A stretch of DNA of 34,431 bases, taken from NCBI GenBank assembly GCA_018003515.1, contig JAGNDO010000056.1, positions 1 through 34,431 on the forward strand. Reading direction: 5' to 3'. This DNA comes from Caldilineaceae bacterium. GTDB lineage: Bacteria; Chloroflexota; Anaerolineae; Caldilineales; Caldilineaceae. This document shows, piece after piece, positions 14,150-22,798 of the stretch. The notes under the pieces were generated by a model. It had not been told where the DNA came from. It ran no database searches and was given only the letters and a program-made list of their open reading frames with translations. The position numbers and the translations under genes were made by a program. How positions within the stretch are numbered: the first letter of the stretch is position 1; each line of letters opens with the position of its first letter.

Positions 14150-17070
14150 CTTCTGAGTCTCGGCAATCAGAATTTTTCGTGGCAGGGGGAACGCTTGCGC
14201 CACGGGTTCAGTCCTACGTAGATCGTCCTGCTGACGATGAACTTCTGCGTTACGCCAGCCAGGGGGAGTTTTGCTATGTTTTGACGCCCCGGCAGATGGG
14301 CAAATCGAGCTTGATGGTGCGGACGGCAAGAAGGCTTGAAGCCCAAGGTGTCAAAACAGCCATTGTCGATCTTACCCAAATCGGCACGATGGAGGCCGAT
14401 ACTTGGTATTTCGATTTTTTGAGTGAACTGGTTCGGTTCTTCCGGATATCTGTGGATTTGGAGGCATGGTGGGAACAAAAATCGACTTTGGGCGCGCCCA
14501 GTCGATTCAGGAGTTTCTTGCGGGATGTTCTGCTGACCGAAGTGGATGAACAGATCGTTATCTTTGTTGATGAGATCGATTTTACGCTAAAGCTCGACTT
14601 TTCCGACGATTTTTTTGCCGCCATTCGATCCATCTACAACTCTCGTTCGCAAGAAATCGACTTCAATCGAATTTCATTCGTTTTGCTTGGTGTGGCTTCG
14701 CCGGCGGATCTTATCAAAGAACGCGGATTGACGCCCTTCAATATCGGGAAAGGCGTTTTGCTGCATGATTTCGAGCTTGATGACGCCGGCGTCTTGATTG
14801 ACCGACTTGGAACCCACTATCCGGGTCAAGGTCAATCCATTTTTGAACGCATTTACTTTTGGACCGGTGGGCATCCATATCTTACCCAGAAAGTCTGCCA
14901 CGTCATTGACATGGGCGACCAGCAGACTTGGGCCGCAAAAGAAATCGATCTTGCCATAGCCAAGCTATTTTTGGACAAGGAAGCAAGCAAAGAGAGCAAT
15001 TTGGAATTTGTTCGAGACCGTCTCCTTAAATCGCCGAAACGAAGACAGTTACTTACCCTATACCGTCGAATCTATTCTGGCAAGGCCGTTATCGAAAACA
15101 GTCAGTCCGTGGAACAAAATCAACTTAAACTTGCTGGATTGATCAAGAGCGAGGACGGGACACTAGAAGTTCGCAACAAGATTTATCGAGCTGTTTTCAA
15201 CTTAGCATGGATCAAGGCGAACACGGCTATTGATTGGAATCGAGTTGTAGCGGTTACAGCGGTTGGAATCATTGCAATTGGTCTATTTGTCGTCGGTCAC
15301 AATTGGTGGGTTGGTCGCCAAATCGATGATGCAAAATTGGCCTTCTACCAAACGACTAATAGTGACAAACGATTAGAACAGCTCTCAATCATCGCCGATC
15401 CGCCGCGTTTGTGGAAGACAGACGACAGTTATGGGTTTGAAGCAGCCGAACTATTCTATGGGTTATCTGGAGAGGAACAAAGAGGGTTGTTCAGACCCGA
15501 ATACGGCAGACACATATCACAGAATACAGATGATCATATCGCTGTCATTGAAGCAATCTATGGAACACTCGCCGATGTTGATGGGAACAATGACAACGGT
15601 GTCTTGCTTGACGAAATATCAGGTATCCTAGAACAGTCCGATCCACCTGGTAAGACTTTACAGATTAAACTAGAGATCGATGCTTGGCGACGGGCGCGGA
15701 AATTTGTCCATGAAGGCGATTTTCAACAGGCGGTCAAGGAACTTGACACCGCTGTGAGCTTGAATCCTCTCAATCCATCTACACGATTTGAACGAGCGAA
15801 AGCTTTTATCAAATTGGGAGAATACGAGCAGGCATTGGCTGATTTGGATCAAATTGTTGGGCTTTCTCAAAACCTGCCTGTCATGACGCAAACGCCAACT
15901 GCGACAATGACCTCAACACCGGTACCGCCCACACCACAGCCCATGACCGAGATCCCAGGTGCTACTAAAACACCGGGAGATATAGGGCATTCCCCGACAG
16001 AGGAGATTACCCCCTCACCACAGTATCCTGAGGGTGATCCACAACCACCTGCGGATATTACATTTTCATCCAAATTTCGTACAGAAGGAGATATCCGATC
16101 GGCGGTCAGAATCCTGATTGAGGGAAATGACGAGTTTGTTGTGTTTTTGGCGGCTCTACCAGACAATAGTTATACAAATTTGCGAACACTGGGATTACTG
16201 CCACCAACAGTTGTCGTGCAGCGTTCAGCCACGCCAACTCGTTCGTCATCGCGTACTCCCACACGAGTCAGTTCACCTGGACCAGTTAATCAAGGAACAG
16301 AATTACCACCCGCGACACCTAGTCAAACACCAACGCTCCTCACCCCAGATTCTACTCCAGAGATTACCTCAATCGAGTCAGCAAGGACTGAAGTAGCAAG
16401 GGCAATCTTGACAGCTTTACCGCCAGAAGCCTCTCGGTGCTCAGCATTTGCAGGCTCAGGTGAGATTCGTTACGCAGTGAGACTTGGAGATACTCTTGCT
16501 GGGCTTGCAGGCCGTTATAGTACTGATATTTTCCTAATCGAGGCTCGAAACTGTCTAACATCGGATATTCTATTTGCAGGACAGCTATTGATCCTTCCTC
16601 TTCGGCTAACCCCTACACCTACGATTACCGCTACATTTACCCCTATATTTACCCCAGGACTAAGACCAGGGCAGACCCCGGCTTCTGCTCCGACAAGTCA
16701 GCAAGTAGCCCGATATGAGTTCAACGTAGCCGTAGTCGGCCGCTGCGACCGTCAATCAACAGGAACTTGGTTCGAGGGTCGAAGCTACAAGAGTGGTCAG
16801 CCATCAAGCGGCCATAGTGTAGTCTTTAGCGATGCACCAGATGGCCCCTGGATCACTCAGCCTGCGGTCACCGGTCCTCACGAAGGATATCCCGACTGGG
16901 AAATCGGCTACTATTCCCACACCGTGAGTGCGACCAGCCCCATCGTTGGCACGTGGTACGTCTGGATCGTGGATGCCAGCGGTGCCCGCATCTCCGAAAT
17001 AGCCAGTTGGACCAGTACCGGTCCCGGTGAAGGCTGTAATCGGGCTGTCGTAGATTTCGACAGTCGATAG
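14146..17070 (+). CDS. AAA_35 ATPase-TM-TPR-LysM envelope-spanning protein
   Basis: A 974-residue multi-domain protein whose GTG start overlaps the CHAT-ATPase stop. N-terminal AAA_35-type ATPase (about 8-355): FVAGGTLAPRVQSYVDRPAD, Walker A TPRQMGKSS at 47-55, Walker B IVIFVDEID at 137-145, GGHPYLTQK and a winged-helix-like end. One membrane helix at about 366-388 should put the remainder outside. Then TPR-like repeats (about 508-575, ARKFVHEGDFQQAVKELDTA and ERAKAFIKLGEYEQALADLD). Thr/Pro-rich linkers follow (578-640, 690-740, 822-850). A LysM-like domain spans 765-820 (IRYAVRLGDTLAGLAGRYS), and a C-terminal beta domain spans 855-974 ending TGPGEGCNRAVVDFDSR. It is probably a peptidoglycan-associated sensor wired to the protease-ATPase. 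Lower GC than its neighbours. Function is inferred only. Confidence 0.82.
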   Translation: MTSESRQSEFFVAGGTLAPRVQSYVDRPADDELLRYASQGEFCYVLTPRQMGKSSLMVRTARRLEAQGVKTAIVDLTQIGTMEADTWYFDFLSELVRFFRISVDLEAWWEQKSTLGAPSRFRSFLRDVLLTEVDEQIVIFVDEIDFTLKLDFSDDFFAAIRSIYNSRSQEIDFNRISFVLLGVASPADLIKERGLTPFNIGKGVLLHDFELDDAGVLIDRLGTHYPGQGQSIFERIYFWTGGHPYLTQKVCHVIDMGDQQTWAAKEIDLAIAKLFLDKEASKESNLEFVRDRLLKSPKRRQLLTLYRRIYSGKAVIENSQSVEQNQLKLAGLIKSEDGTLEVRNKIYRAVFNLAWIKANTAIDWNRVVAVTAVGIIAIGLFVVGHNWWVGRQIDDAKLAFYQTTNSDKRLEQLSIIADPPRLWKTDDSYGFEAAELFYGLSGEEQRGLFRPEYGRHISQNTDDHIAVIEAIYGTLADVDGNNDNGVLLDEISGILEQSDPPGKTLQIKLEIDAWRRARKFVHEGDFQQAVKELDTAVSLNPLNPSTRFERAKAFIKLGEYEQALADLDQIVGLSQNLPVMTQTPTATMTSTPVPPTPQPMTEIPGATKTPGDIGHSPTEEITPSPQYPEGDPQPPADITFSSKFRTEGDIRSAVRILIEGNDEFVVFLAALPDNSYTNLRTLGLLPPTVVVQRSATPTRSSSRTPTRVSSPGPVNQGTELPPATPSQTPTLLTPDSTPEITSIESARTEVARAILTALPPEASRCSAFAGSGEIRYAVRLGDTLAGLAGRYSTDIFLIEARNCLTSDILFAGQLLILPLRLTPTPTITATFTPIFTPGLRPGQTPASAPTSQQVARYEFNVAVVGRCDRQSTGTWFEGRSYKSGQPSSGHSVVFSDAPDGPWITQPAVTGPHEGYPDWEIGYYSHTVSATSPIVGTWYVWIVDASGARISEIASWTSTGPGEGCNRAVVDFDSR

Positions 17071-17086
17071 ATCGTGAACCTTTCCC

Positions 17087-17266
17087 ATGCCAAACCACGA
17101 TCAAATACCCGACACCGACTCAATCGAAGAACTGGCTCACTTTTGGGACACCCACGATGTCACGGATTTCGAGAATGAGTTCGTGGAGGTCACGGAACCC
17201 GTGTTTGTACGCGATGAAGATACAATTATCCAACTTTTCCCTCAACCCAAAGGACCAAAACCATGA
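17087..17266 (+). CDS. Short CopG-antitoxin-like protein (59 aa, probably truncated)
   Basis: A small gene between the LysM-ATPase gene (stop 16 bp upstream) and the FAD oxidoreductase, whose ATG overlaps this stop (ATGA). The protein begins [20 protein letters not shown] and continues [20 protein letters not shown]. This matches the acidic N-terminal half of CopG/BrnA-like antitoxins of the 'FWDTHD' type. Those proteins normally continue into a ribbon-helix-helix DNA-binding part; here the chain ends after [11 protein letters not shown], so the RHH half is missing. No strong Shine-Dalgarno is visible and no partner toxin gene is adjacent. It could be an antitoxin remnant, or a short protein that binds a toxin without DNA binding. 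Confidence 0.65.
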   Translation: MPNHDQIPDTDSIEELAHFWDTHDVTDFENEFVEVTEPVFVRDEDTIIQLFPQPKGPKP

Positions 17267-18561
17267 ACGCAATCGTAATCGGAGCCGGGGTGATTGGCTG
17301 CGCGACGGCCTGGGAGTTGCAGAAGGTGGGCTATGCCGTGACCGTGTTGGAGAAGAACGGGGATGCCGGCCACGGCTCCACATCGGCGTCGTGTGGGATC
17401 GTGCGGCGCTTTTATGCCCAGCCGGGGATGATCGCCCTGGCCCACGAGGGGGCACAGGTCTATGCCAATTGGGGCGAGCATGTCGGCCCCATTGACGATG
17501 CCCTGGCCGAGTTTGTGCGTCCGGGGATGCTCTTTATCCCACCGCAGATCGACGACAGCGTGCGCGCCACGGTGGCGGAGATGCAGAAGTTGGGCGTGGA
17601 TGCGACCATCCTCAGCGTGGACGAGCTGACCCAGCGCTTCCCCTTCATCGCCACGGACTCGTTTTTTCCCCCCACGCCGGTGGACGATCCGGGCTTTTTT
17701 GAGGAGAGTGGCCGATCCGTGCAGGGCGCGGTCTTTGAGGCGGATGCGGGCTATGTGGTCTTCCCGGCCCTGGCCGCGCAGAACTTGCGCTTGGCCGCGC
17801 AGCGAGATGGGGTGGTCTTCCGTTTCCGCAGCCGGGTGACGGCGATTGAAGCGGGACCCGTTCGTCGCTTCCGGCTGGAGGTGGACGGGGGTGAGACTCT
17901 TGACGCGGACGTGGTGGTCAACGTCTCCGGTCCCCACTCTTCCATCATCAACAGGATGGCGGGCGTGACCCTGCCCCTGGAAACCCGGCCCCTGCGTCGG
18001 GAGGTTCATGCGGTGGCCAACCCCCTGGCTCAGGGCGATGAGGGGGATGGGGGCAAAACGCCCATCGTGGGGGACCTGGACGGGGGCATCTATTTTCGGC
18101 CCGAATCTGGCGGGCGGGATGTGATTGTGGGGTCCACGGACCCCCAGTGTGATGTGTTTGACTTTGTGGCGGACCCGGATGAGTTCAACCGGGACGTGAC
18201 CCAGGCCTATCGCCAGCGCCAGACTTTGCGGCTGATGAAGCGCTTCCCCACCATCACCCAAGGCCCGGCCAAGGGGGTGGCGGACCTCTACGATGTCACC
18301 GTGCAGGATTGGTACCCGATTGTGGACCGCACCCAACTGCCCGGCTACTATGTCTGCATTGGCACCAGCGGGTCGTCCTTCAAAACCGCGCCTGTGCTGG
18401 GCCGCTTGGTGGCGGAGATCGTGCAGGCCAACGAGACGGGCCAGGACACGGACATCCACCCCCTCCAATTCGCCCTCCCCCGCATCGGCGTCACCGTGGA
18501 CACGGCCTTCCTCTCCCGGAATCGAGGGGAGTTGAAGACATCGGGCACGGTCATCGGATAG
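17263..18561 (+). CDS. FAD-dependent oxidoreductase, DAO/GlpD-like family
   Basis: A 432-residue flavoprotein of the D-amino-acid oxidase/sarcosine oxidase family. It has the N-terminal dinucleotide fold [17 protein letters not shown] with GAGVIG at 7-12, the acidic end of the second strand (VLEK), and [13 protein letters not shown], which places a Cys in the usual FAD-contact loop. The central substrate domain and the C-terminal [20 protein letters not shown], which closes around the flavin, follow. The substrate is probably an N-methyl or other amine/amino acid, but it cannot be read out. AAAGGA is correctly spaced before the ATG. The start overlaps the antitoxin-like stop, while the next gene starts 3 bp after its end, so it heads the glycosyltransferase operon. 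GC content returns to the genome norm here. Confidence 0.9.
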   Translation: MNAIVIGAGVIGCATAWELQKVGYAVTVLEKNGDAGHGSTSASCGIVRRFYAQPGMIALAHEGAQVYANWGEHVGPIDDALAEFVRPGMLFIPPQIDDSVRATVAEMQKLGVDATILSVDELTQRFPFIATDSFFPPTPVDDPGFFEESGRSVQGAVFEADAGYVVFPALAAQNLRLAAQRDGVVFRFRSRVTAIEAGPVRRFRLEVDGGETLDADVVVNVSGPHSSIINRMAGVTLPLETRPLRREVHAVANPLAQGDEGDGGKTPIVGDLDGGIYFRPESGGRDVIVGSTDPQCDVFDFVADPDEFNRDVTQAYRQRQTLRLMKRFPTITQGPAKGVADLYDVTVQDWYPIVDRTQLPGYYVCIGTSGSSFKTAPVLGRLVAEIVQANETGQDTDIHPLQFALPRIGVTVDTAFLSRNRGELKTSGTVIG

Positions 18562-18564
18562 GGT

Positions 18565-20748
18565 ATGCGCGGCATGAGTTTCAATACCACAGAACAGCGT
18601 CACACTTCCAGTTCGGACAACCAGAGAATCGGCCGCCTCGGATGGTTGACCCTTTTGGTGTTGACGGGGATCGCCCTGGTCATGCGTTTCCACAGGCTGG
18701 AGACCCTGCCGCCCGGCCTCTTTTACGACGAAGCTTTCAACGGACTGGATGCCTGGAAACTGGCCCACACCCCCGTCGGCACATGGCCGGTCTTTCTCAC
18801 GGGCAACCAGGGGCGGGAGGCCCTCTATGTTTGGTTGATGGCGTGGGTACATCGGGCGAATGGCCTGTCCGTGTGGTCCATCCGGGCTGTGCCAGCGTTG
18901 TGCGGCGCACTGCTCACCCCGGCGCTGGTCTGGCTGGCCTGGGAAGTGGCCCCGTGGCTGGGGGTCAAACAGCGCCGGGCCTTTGCCCTGTGGAGCGGCG
19001 CGGCCGTGCTGGGTTTGTTTTGGAGCCAGGTCTTCGCCCGCTACGGCATCCGCCTCTCCCTCTTCGTCCTCATCGAAACCCTGCTCTGGGCCGCCCTCTG
19101 GCGCGCCTGGAACAGCGATCCCTCTTCACCCGCTCGGGTTTCGATACGCCCTGCCTTTTTGGGTAGACTATTTGGTTCGTTCAGTCGGGCTACTCAACCG
19201 GCGCTACCCCCCCTCACCCCTTCACCCGCTCACCCCTTCACCCGCTCACCCCTTCACCCCTTCACCTTCTGGATCCTCACCGGCCTCTTCGCCGGACTCA
19301 GCTTCTATACCTATCTGCCCGCCCGCCTGCTGCCGCTGATTTTGCTGCCTCTGCTGGTCGTGGCCTTTTGGCAGGAACGGGAACGGCTGGTCGCCCATCT
19401 GCCCGGCATGGCCGTGGGGTTGGTGGTGGCCGTGCTGGTGGCCGCGCCCATCGGGATCTACTTTATCCAAAATCCCGTCTCCTTCACCACCCGGGTGGAC
19501 CAGGTGACCATCATCGGGCGGGAAGGACGCGACGGCGCACAGGGATTGGGCGCAAATCTGAGCGCCGTGGCAGGGATGTTTGCCGGGACGGGGGACGCCA
19601 ATCCCCGATCCAATGTACCGGGGCGTGCGGCGCTGGACTGGCTGCTGGCCCCCTTCTTTGGATTGGGGCTGTTGTGGGTGTTGGCCCGTTTCTGGCGATT
19701 GGCCCGGCTTTGGCTGTTGGCCGGGCTGGGGGTGATGCTCTTGCCCACCTTGTTGAGCGAATTTGCGCCCAACTTTCAGCGGGCGATCGGGGCCATCCCC
19801 TTTGTGGTGCTGTTGGCGGCCCTGGGGATGGATGGCGCAGTGGGCTTGTTGACCCGGCTGTGGCGGCGCGGGGCCGTGGCCTATCTGGCCGTGGGCTGGC
19901 TGATCCTGGCCACATCCTTCGGTCTGACCTGGCGGGCCTATTTTGTGGAATGGGCGAATCTGCCCGATCTCTTCCCGGCCTGGGATGTGGGCTTCACCCA
20001 GGTGGCCGAGCAGATCGCCGGCGCGGACGACGACGTGCGCACGTACATCACGCCCCGGGGCCAGGAACACCCGACCCTGGCCTACATGCTGGCGGACCAT
20101 CCCGACGTCCCCATGCCGGCGGGCTTTGACGGGCGGATCTGCGTGCGGGTAGCCACGGATGTGCCGGCCCGCTATTACATTCTGCCCAAAGAGGACTTCC
20201 GCAGCGAGCCGCTACTGACCGCCATTTTCCCCAACGCCGCCGTGATCACCTCAGTGGTGGAGACCTCTGGCGAAATCTGGGCCAAACGCTTGGAGCAGCC
20301 GGGGGGCGGCGCGGTCGTCTTCCCGGAGATGCAGCCCCAGCCTACCCCCCTGGGCGATGGCATTGACCTGCTGGGTCATCAACTCTTCCCCCCGGCGGGG
20401 ATGGCTGCGGGCGCACCCTTCTACACCCGGCTCTATTGGCAGGTAAACGCCCCGCCCTCCGCGGATTACACCGCCTTCGCCCATCTGCTGTGGCGCAATG
20501 CAGAGGGAGATCTGCTCTTCCTGGCCGGCGCGGACCGTCCGCCCGGTGACGGCACATGCCCCACCACCCAATGGCTGCCCGGCGAAGTGGTGATCGATGA
20601 ACTCCAGTTTGCCCTCCCCGCCGACTTGCCCGCCGGGGATCTCTTCATGGCCGTGGGCTTTTACACGCCGGAAGATCAGCAACGGTTGGGCGTGCCGGGG
20701 ACGCCTGACAATCAGGTGCTGATTGGGCCGATAAGTCCTGCTCCCTAA
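18565..20748 (+). CDS. GT39-like integral membrane glycosyltransferase, copy A
   Basis: A 727-residue multi-pass protein resembling PMT/ArnT family enzymes, which use a polyprenyl-phosphate sugar on the outer face of the membrane. After a short soluble N-terminus and first helix (about 27-44) comes LPPGLFYDEAFNGLDAWKL, whose Asp is the expected catalytic acid in the first extracytoplasmic loop. About ten further helices follow to residue ~460. A C-terminal soluble domain (about 590-727, DGIDLLGHQLFPP through DLPAGDLFMAVGFYTP) is shared with copy B. Odd feature: residues ~187-234 (ARVSIRPAFLGRLFGSF, then Pro/Thr/Ser/His-rich) are encoded by two dispersed intergenic repeat families inserted in frame between helices. 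Start chosen 3 bp after the oxidoreductase stop; a second ATG lies 9 bp on. Confidence 0.85.
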   Translation: MRGMSFNTTEQRHTSSSDNQRIGRLGWLTLLVLTGIALVMRFHRLETLPPGLFYDEAFNGLDAWKLAHTPVGTWPVFLTGNQGREALYVWLMAWVHRANGLSVWSIRAVPALCGALLTPALVWLAWEVAPWLGVKQRRAFALWSGAAVLGLFWSQVFARYGIRLSLFVLIETLLWAALWRAWNSDPSSPARVSIRPAFLGRLFGSFSRATQPALPPLTPSPAHPFTRSPLHPFTFWILTGLFAGLSFYTYLPARLLPLILLPLLVVAFWQERERLVAHLPGMAVGLVVAVLVAAPIGIYFIQNPVSFTTRVDQVTIIGREGRDGAQGLGANLSAVAGMFAGTGDANPRSNVPGRAALDWLLAPFFGLGLLWVLARFWRLARLWLLAGLGVMLLPTLLSEFAPNFQRAIGAIPFVVLLAALGMDGAVGLLTRLWRRGAVAYLAVGWLILATSFGLTWRAYFVEWANLPDLFPAWDVGFTQVAEQIAGADDDVRTYITPRGQEHPTLAYMLADHPDVPMPAGFDGRICVRVATDVPARYYILPKEDFRSEPLLTAIFPNAAVITSVVETSGEIWAKRLEQPGGGAVVFPEMQPQPTPLGDGIDLLGHQLFPPAGMAAGAPFYTRLYWQVNAPPSADYTAFAHLLWRNAEGDLLFLAGADRPPGDGTCPTTQWLPGEVVIDELQFALPADLPAGDLFMAVGFYTPEDQQRLGVPGTPDNQVLIGPISPAP
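19125..19266. repeat. In-frame dispersed-repeat insertion inside the GT39 gene
   Basis: gggtttcgatacgcc (about 19136-19150) and ggctactcaaccggcgct (19188-19205) are the reverse-complement ends of the repeat found before hrcA, with a different middle. They are followed by tandem ccccttcacccgctca units (about 19211-19265), the same simple repeat that lies at 29612-29667. The whole segment keeps the frame open. Confidence 0.75.
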
Positions 20749-20801
20749 AAAGAGTCTCCATCAACCGTATCCACATTCATTCTCTTCCATCCCGGTGCTT
20801 C

Positions 20802-22793
20802 ATGAAGATTACAAAATCTCGCCTTCTCGCTCTGTTCGTCATCCTGCTTTTGGCGGCGGGGCTGCGCTTGTGGCAAATTGACACCCTGCCTCCCGGTTTC
20901 CATCTGGATGAATCCTACGAGGGGATGGAAGCCTGGAAAATCCTGACCGATCCCACCTATCGCCCCATCTTTTTGGAGGGTGGTTTTGGCGTGCCTCCGG
21001 TCAACGCCTATGCCAATGCCATCACCTTTGGCCTCTTTCAGCACTTTGGCGGCGAGGTCGGACCGGTTGCCATGCGCACCACCGCGGCGATGGTGGGGCT
21101 GTTAGGGGTGCTGGCCCTCTATCTGCTTGCCGAAGAGATGCGTCGCCACGAGGAGGCATTGCCGCCCCTTTTCCCCCTCTTCGCCGCGGCCAGCATGGCT
21201 GTCCTGCGCTGGCATATCCATTTTAGCCGCATGGGGATCGAGCCGATCTTTGTGCCCCTGCTGTGGACGGTCGGGGCCTGGCTGCTCTTGCGGAGTTGGC
21301 GCACGGGCAACCTGTTGACCTTTGTCGCCACCGGGGTTGCCCTGGCCGCCACCCTCTACACCTATCAGGCCGCCTGGATCATCCCCTTTCTTGCCCTGTT
21401 GATCCTTGCCTCCCTGGCCTGGAAAGAGCCGTCCACCCTGCGCAAACGGGGGATCGGCCTTCTGCTTTGCGGCGCGGTGGCCTTCGGTTTGGTCGCCCCC
21501 CTCCTGGTTCTCTTTTGGCAGCGTCCAGAGTTGATGCTTTTGCGCCCGCAACAGATCTCTGTCATCGCCGATGCCGAACGACCGGACCTGTGGGCCAACC
21601 TCTGGACAAGCGTGCGCATGTTTGCCCTGTGGGGCGCATCGGGCGATCCGGAACTGCGTCGCAATCTGCCCGGTGTCCCCGTCTTGAACCTCTGGCTGAC
21701 CATCCCCTTTTATGTGGGCATGCTCGTGGCGCTGTGGCGGGTCAAGCGACCGGTCTACGCCATGTTGCTTTTTGGCATGGTTGGGTTGGCCCTCCCCGGC
21801 ATCGTGACCGACCAAGTCCCCCACTTTCATCGCATCCTGGGCGTGTCTGCGCCCACGGCCCTGCTGGTTGGGTTGGGCGCGAGTATGCCGTTGGCCATCG
21901 CTGCCCATTCAACATGGACAAAACGCCTTCGCTATGCCGCGGTTGGCGCAGGGGTTGTGCTGCTTGCTGTGGGCGGCGGTTTGTCCGTATACGATTATTT
22001 TGGGGTTTGGGCAAAGTCCCCCGCGCTTTATTATGCCTTTGATGGGGGGCTTTGGGATGCCGGCCGCTGGATGATGAAGATGCCCGCGGACACGCCCATC
22101 TTCTTCACACCCAGAACCATCACCCACCCAACCCTGGAGTTCTCCCTGCTCACCGCTCCCAAACCCCGGCTGACGACCTTTGATGGCCGCTCCGTTTTTC
22201 CCGCCGCGGCCGGACCCATCCAGGTTGCCGAACAGTACGTGGTCCTCGAACAGGAGGATTTCCGCACCCGGCTGCTCTTGCCCCACGTCTTTCCTGATGC
22301 AATCCTCACCCAGGAATGGAAGGATTGGAGCGGCGATCTCAGTGTCCGAGTCTACACCCGGCCCGCAGGGAGCCTGCCCAGGCGTCACCCCAAGCACGCC
22401 CGCCCGGCTTCCCTGGGTGACGGTATCCGCCTGCTTGGGTATGATAGTTTGCCCGTGGATCCCCACCCCGGCGACATGCTCTATATTCAACTGCATTGGG
22501 CCGTTGACCAACCGCCGACCCAAGAGTGGACCGTCTTTGTCCATCTCCTCAGCGCGGCGGACACAGCCCCCACGGTGCTGGTTGCCGGGAAGGATGGGCC
22601 ACCCGGCGGCGGCAGCTTGCCCAGCGTCCGCTGGCGCCAGGGCTGGCTGATTCTGGATGAATATCAAGTGGCCTTGCCCCCGGAATTGCCGGCCGGGACC
22701 TATGCGCTGGAGATTGGACTCTATCAAGCCGACGGCAAACGACTGCCAGCAACCGGATCGATTCGGCTTGGCGACATCTCTGTGGGGAATTAG
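20802..22793 (+). CDS. GT39-like integral membrane glycosyltransferase, copy B
   Basis: A 663-residue paralogue of the preceding gene. It begins with a membrane helix (about 7-22), then LPPGFHLDESYEGMEAWKI with the equivalent catalytic Asp, GVPPVNAYANAI, around ten membrane helices to about residue 400, and a C-terminal soluble beta-rich domain from about 535 (DGIRLLGYDSLPV) to the end. That domain aligns in layout with copy A: VFVHLL, GPPGGGSLPSVRW, LILDEYQVALPPELPAGTYA. No repeat insertion is present, so it shows what copy A probably looked like before insertion. Fifty-three bases separate the two genes, and the methyltransferase starts 5 bp downstream. Likely transfers sugar from a polyprenyl-phosphate donor to a surface acceptor. 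Confidence 0.85.
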   Translation: MKITKSRLLALFVILLLAAGLRLWQIDTLPPGFHLDESYEGMEAWKILTDPTYRPIFLEGGFGVPPVNAYANAITFGLFQHFGGEVGPVAMRTTAAMVGLLGVLALYLLAEEMRRHEEALPPLFPLFAAASMAVLRWHIHFSRMGIEPIFVPLLWTVGAWLLLRSWRTGNLLTFVATGVALAATLYTYQAAWIIPFLALLILASLAWKEPSTLRKRGIGLLLCGAVAFGLVAPLLVLFWQRPELMLLRPQQISVIADAERPDLWANLWTSVRMFALWGASGDPELRRNLPGVPVLNLWLTIPFYVGMLVALWRVKRPVYAMLLFGMVGLALPGIVTDQVPHFHRILGVSAPTALLVGLGASMPLAIAAHSTWTKRLRYAAVGAGVVLLAVGGGLSVYDYFGVWAKSPALYYAFDGGLWDAGRWMMKMPADTPIFFTPRTITHPTLEFSLLTAPKPRLTTFDGRSVFPAAAGPIQVAEQYVVLEQEDFRTRLLLPHVFPDAILTQEWKDWSGDLSVRVYTRPAGSLPRRHPKHARPASLGDGIRLLGYDSLPVDPHPGDMLYIQLHWAVDQPPTQEWTVFVHLLSAADTAPTVLVAGKDGPPGGGSLPSVRWRQGWLILDEYQVALPPELPAGTYALEIGLYQADGKRLPATGSIRLGDISVGN

Positions 22794-22798
22794 TCCGC

